A stretch of DNA of 64,000 nucleotides. Source: Melghirimyces profundicolus. Lineage in GTDB: Bacteria > Bacillota > Bacilli > Thermoactinomycetales > DSM-45169. Shown here piece by piece: positions 61,585 through 64,000 of this stretch. The notes beneath the pieces are model-generated. The model was not told the DNA's origin. It saw nothing but the letters and a program-made list of their open reading frames with translations, and searched no databases. The translations under genes and the position numbers were made by a program. Numbering within the stretch: the first letter of the stretch is position 1; each line of letters opens with the position of its first letter. Location of the stretch: the NCBI RefSeq assembly GCF_003054245.1, contig NZ_QBKR01000009.1:58073-122072 (forward strand). The letters are read 5' to 3'.

Positions 61585-63531
61585 TTATTCGTTGGTGACG
61601 GCGAGGATTCCCGTTTCGCCGTGTTTGACGTTGCCTTCCTTGAGGAGTTTCACCTTTTCCCCTTCCGCCAGGTTGGTGAGGACCACCGGGGTGACGGTGG
61701 AGGGAGCGTTTTTCCGAATGTAGTCCAGGTCCACTTTGAGGAGAGCCTGTCCTTTCTTCACTTCGGCATCCTGTTCCACCAACTGTTCAAAGCCTTTGCC
61801 TTCCAGCTTGACCGTGTCGATCCCGATGTGGACGAGAACCTCCATGCCGTTTTTGCTTTCCAGCCCGATGGCATGTTTCGTGGGGAAGACATTGACCACC
61901 TTGCCGTCCACCGGGGAGACCACGGTGCCGTCCGTCGGTTCAATGGCGAATCCGTCACCCATCATTTTTCCGGAGAAGACCTGGTCGGGCACCTCCGTGA
62001 TGGGAAGGATCTTCCCGGACATCGGAGCGGCCAGTTCCTCCCGCCCGTCGGTGGCTTTTACGGCTTTTTCCCCGGTGGCTTTCGGGTTTTCCGTTTTGCG
62101 GGGTTTTTTGCCGCGGATGATGTCTTGCATCTGCCCCTTCAGGTTGTCGGACTGGGTGCCGAAGATGGCCTGTACGTTGTTACCCATCATCAGCACACCG
62201 GAAGCACCCAGTTTCTTCAGGCGGTCCTGGTCTACCTGCCCGGCGTCTTTCACCGAAACCCGGAGGCGGGTGATGCAGGCGTCCAAGCTGGTGATGTTGT
62301 CCCCGCCGCCAAAGGCGTCGAGGACATCGTAAGCCAGGTCGCCGCCTTTGGTGTCCACCGCTTCATCGGCTTCGTCGTCATCGTCTTCCCGGCCGGGGGT
62401 TTTCAGATTCCATTTCCGGATCGCAAACCGGAAACCGAGATAATAGACAACAGCGAATCCAAGTCCGACGGGGATGATCATCCAGGAGTTGGTGGACAGG
62501 TTCCAGTACAGGATGTAATCGATCACCCCGCCGGAGAAGGTTTGTCCCGCTTTAACGCCCAGGATGTCCATCAGGGCGAAGGAAAAACCGGCGAACAAGC
62601 AGTGGATCCCGTAGAGCACCGGGGCCACGAACAGGAAGGAAAACTCGATCGGTTCGGTGATCCCGGTCAAAAACGAGGTGAGCGCCGCGGAAAGCATGAT
62701 CCCGCCGACCACTTTCTTCCGTTCGGGACGGGCCTCCTGATATATGGCCAGAGCCGCCGCCGGCAAACCGAAGATCATGAAGGGGAACTTCCCGGTCATG
62801 AACGTGCCGGCTGTCGGGTCTCCGGCAAAAAAGCGGTTGAGATCCCCTTTGACCACTTTCCCCGCCTCCGTGGTGTACGTACCGAATTCAAACCAGAAGG
62901 GGGAGTAAAAGATGTGGTGCAGCCCGAAGGGAATCAGAGAGCGTTCAATCACCCCGAAGATGAAAGCGGCCAGGGTGGTGTTCTGCTGCGTCACGATGAT
63001 GGAAAACTTGTCAATTCCCTCCTGGATCGGGGGCCAGATGAAGAAGAAGGCGATCCCCATCAAAAAGGACGTAACGGCGGTGATGATCGGGACGAACCGG
63101 CGCCCCCCGAAAAATCCGAGGAATTGCGGAAGTTCGATATCGTGGAATCGTCGGTACAGGGCCGCCGCCACAATCCCCATGATGATCCCGCCGAAGACCC
63201 CCATCTGGAGGGTGTCGATCCCCAGAACCTTCACCGTTTCCAGTCCGGCATCCTTGGCCAGGATCCCCATGGTGGTGTTCAGGATCAGGTAGCCGATGAC
63301 CGCCGCAATGCCGGCGGTCCCTTCGCTCTCGGCCAGTCCGATGGCCACCCCGATGGCAAACAGAAGCGCGAGGTTTTCAAATATCACCTGCCCCGCCTGT
63401 TGCATCAGAGGGTAGTTCAAAACGTTTTCATGACCCAGCCCCAGGAGCAAACCCGCCGCGGGCAGCAGCGCCACGGGCAGCATCAGTGAACGGCCCACCC
63501 GCTGGAGCACGCCGAAGCTTTTCTTGAACAC
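61585..63531 (-). CDS. ptsG: PTS glucose transporter, IICBA component (PtsG)
   Basis: A membrane phosphotransferase permease that imports and phosphorylates glucose (648 aa). [23 protein letters not shown] and [37 protein letters not shown] (phospho-Cys). [23 protein letters not shown] (phospho-His). The start is GTG 63531, with GGGAGG five bases upstream, giving [18 protein letters not shown]. Upstream frame extension to 63576 has no binding site. GlcNAc PTS would be an alternative, but IIC-IIB-IIA order and motifs fit glucose. Confidence 0.93.
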   Translation of the reverse strand: MFKKSFGVLQRVGRSLMLPVALLPAAGLLLGLGHENVLNYPLMQQAGQVIFENLALLFAIGVAIGLAESEGTAGIAAVIGYLILNTTMGILAKDAGLETVKVLGIDTLQMGVFGGIIMGIVAAALYRRFHDIELPQFLGFFGGRRFVPIITAVTSFLMGIAFFFIWPPIQEGIDKFSIIVTQQNTTLAAFIFGVIERSLIPFGLHHIFYSPFWFEFGTYTTEAGKVVKGDLNRFFAGDPTAGTFMTGKFPFMIFGLPAAALAIYQEARPERKKVVGGIMLSAALTSFLTGITEPIEFSFLFVAPVLYGIHCLFAGFSFALMDILGVKAGQTFSGGVIDYILYWNLSTNSWMIIPVGLGFAVVYYLGFRFAIRKWNLKTPGREDDDDEADEAVDTKGGDLAYDVLDAFGGGDNITSLDACITRLRVSVKDAGQVDQDRLKKLGASGVLMMGNNVQAIFGTQSDNLKGQMQDIIRGKKPRKTENPKATGEKAVKATDGREELAAPMSGKILPITEVPDQVFSGKMMGDGFAIEPTDGTVVSPVDGKVVNVFPTKHAIGLESKNGMEVLVHIGIDTVKLEGKGFEQLVEQDAEVKKGQALLKVDLDYIRKNAPSTVTPVVLTNLAEGEKVKLLKEGNVKHGETGILAVTNE

Positions 63532-63809
63532 ACGAAAACCTCCCATCAGATCAGTGCATATGGATGATGAAAGCATTTAGGTTCCGTTGCATTTTCTAAT
63601 CTTAGCAAAACCCGTGCCAGGATGTAAGGGGTTTCGTAAAGGGTTACATTGGAATAAGGAGGAAGGTATTCGTATATTCTTCCTGTTTCGGGTGGAGGGT
63701 ATGCTTTTTTCGTCAATGATTGTTGAAACCGGTTGTGTCAATGGTTACAAAAAAACACCTCGGGATGAGGTGTTGTGGCTATAATAAAAACTTCCGGTGT
63801 TTCTCGGGA
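63532..63809. other. ptsG leader and upstream region
   Basis: Contains a minus-strand TTGACA (63736-63741) without a clear -10, and no convincing RAT/antiterminator hairpin that I can identify. A terminator (63748-63773, minus strand) closes it to the right. No gene seen. Confidence 0.4.
63748..63773 (-). terminator. Terminator for a transcript entering from the right
   Basis: On the minus strand ACACCTC-atccc-GAGGTGT followed by TTTTTT. Confidence 0.75.
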
Positions 63810-63860
63810 CCTTAAAGCGTTGGGAGGGTCGTTTCGAGAAAAGGGGAAGCGTTTGCCCAA
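63810..63860. repeat. Dispersed repeat, copy D (inverted)
   Basis: CCTTAAAGCGTTGGGAGGGTC then GAGAAAAGGGGAAGCGTTT; it matches the reverse complement of copy B over both ends with a short deletion. Confidence 0.6.
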
Positions 63861-63879
63861 AATATCCCTGCAGGACTGA

Positions 63880-64000
63880 ATAGCGGGACCGGGGAGCGTA
63901 GCGATCCCAGGCGAGACTTGTGCTCTGTGAGTGCATAGCGAGACCGGGGAGAGAAGCGACCCAGGCGAGACTTGTGCTCTGTGAGTGCATAGCGAGACCG
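63880..64000. repeat. Inverted copy of the tandem repeat array, running off the window
   Basis: Two complete diverged units (63880-63934, 55 bp; 63935-63988, 54 bp) and the start of a third. They are the reverse complement of the hut array unit, with GGGGAGAGAAGCGACC or GGGGAGCGTAGCGATCC variants. The array continues beyond the window. Confidence 0.95.

Noticed and set aside
63711..63741. ptsG promoter from TTGACA/TTGACG boxes
   Set aside because: Neither has a recognisable -10 at proper spacing, so I did not call a promoter.

Overview
The window looks like chromosome from a spore-forming Gram-positive bacterium of the order Bacillales, most like a Thermoactinomycetaceae member. I infer this from strong GGAGG-type ribosome binding sites, fairly high GC, and many genes whose closest recognisable families are Bacillus ones: YusG, YhfK, LipL, PdxK-type kinase, an AzgA purine permease, IICBA-type PtsG and a riboswitch-controlled thiC. 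No rRNA, tRNA, transposase or phage gene was seen.

Layout. 0-3.3 kb (minus strand): a secreted cell-wall amidase cut by the window edge and a purine permease. 3.4-10.7 kb (plus): a mannoside or related sugar operon with ROK repressor, ABC importer, ROK kinase, GH130 enzyme and a sugar isomerase. 10.8-18.7 kb: small genes, a thioredoxin with an in-frame UGA at its first active-site position (candidate selenoprotein), lipL, yhfK, a heterodimeric ABC exporter, a thioesterase and a DinB-family protein. 18.8-20.8 kb: a patch of decayed genes. 20.9-31.3 kb: TPP-riboswitch thiC, an orphan ABC ATPase, an amine oxidase, acnA followed by a frameshifted VOC gene, an IclR regulator, msrB and pdxK. 31.4-37.6 kb: glycolate/lactate oxidation (glcE-glcF-glcD and a lactate/glycolate permease). 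37.6-51.4 kb: a probable spore-surface region with a SPOCS-like protein, coiled-coil proteins, three glycosyltransferases, two sugar-nucleotide enzymes (one like UDP-sulfoquinovose synthase), two small Arg/Cys-tailed proteins and a JAMM protease. 51.4-59.7 kb (minus): a hut locus (hutU, hutI, hutG) followed by an AT-richer two-gene insert, a BCCT-type betaine transporter and a histidine-ammonia-lyase homologue that lacks the Ala-Ser-Gly cofactor triad. 59.8-63.5 kb (minus): an AraC-type response regulator and ptsG.

The most interesting system is the hut insert. A HAL homologue without the MIO triad, paired with a betaine-type transporter whose aromatic box has diverged, and sitting beside urocanase, imidazolonepropionase and formimidoylglutamase, fits a route for trimethylated histidines. 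In that route hercynine or ergothioneine would be imported, trimethylamine eliminated, and the urocanate-like product fed into the Hut enzymes. The insert lies between two perfect 76-bp direct repeats; one repeat is inside hutG and the other is fused to a truncated yjiH. The second highlight is the thioredoxin reading W-UGA-P-A-C, followed by a 7-bp stem with a GGU loop at a distance suitable for a bacterial SECIS element. Two repeat families are also present: a 52-55 bp tandem repeat (seven copies between hutI and hutU, and again inverted at the right edge) and a roughly 60-bp dispersed repeat with four copies.
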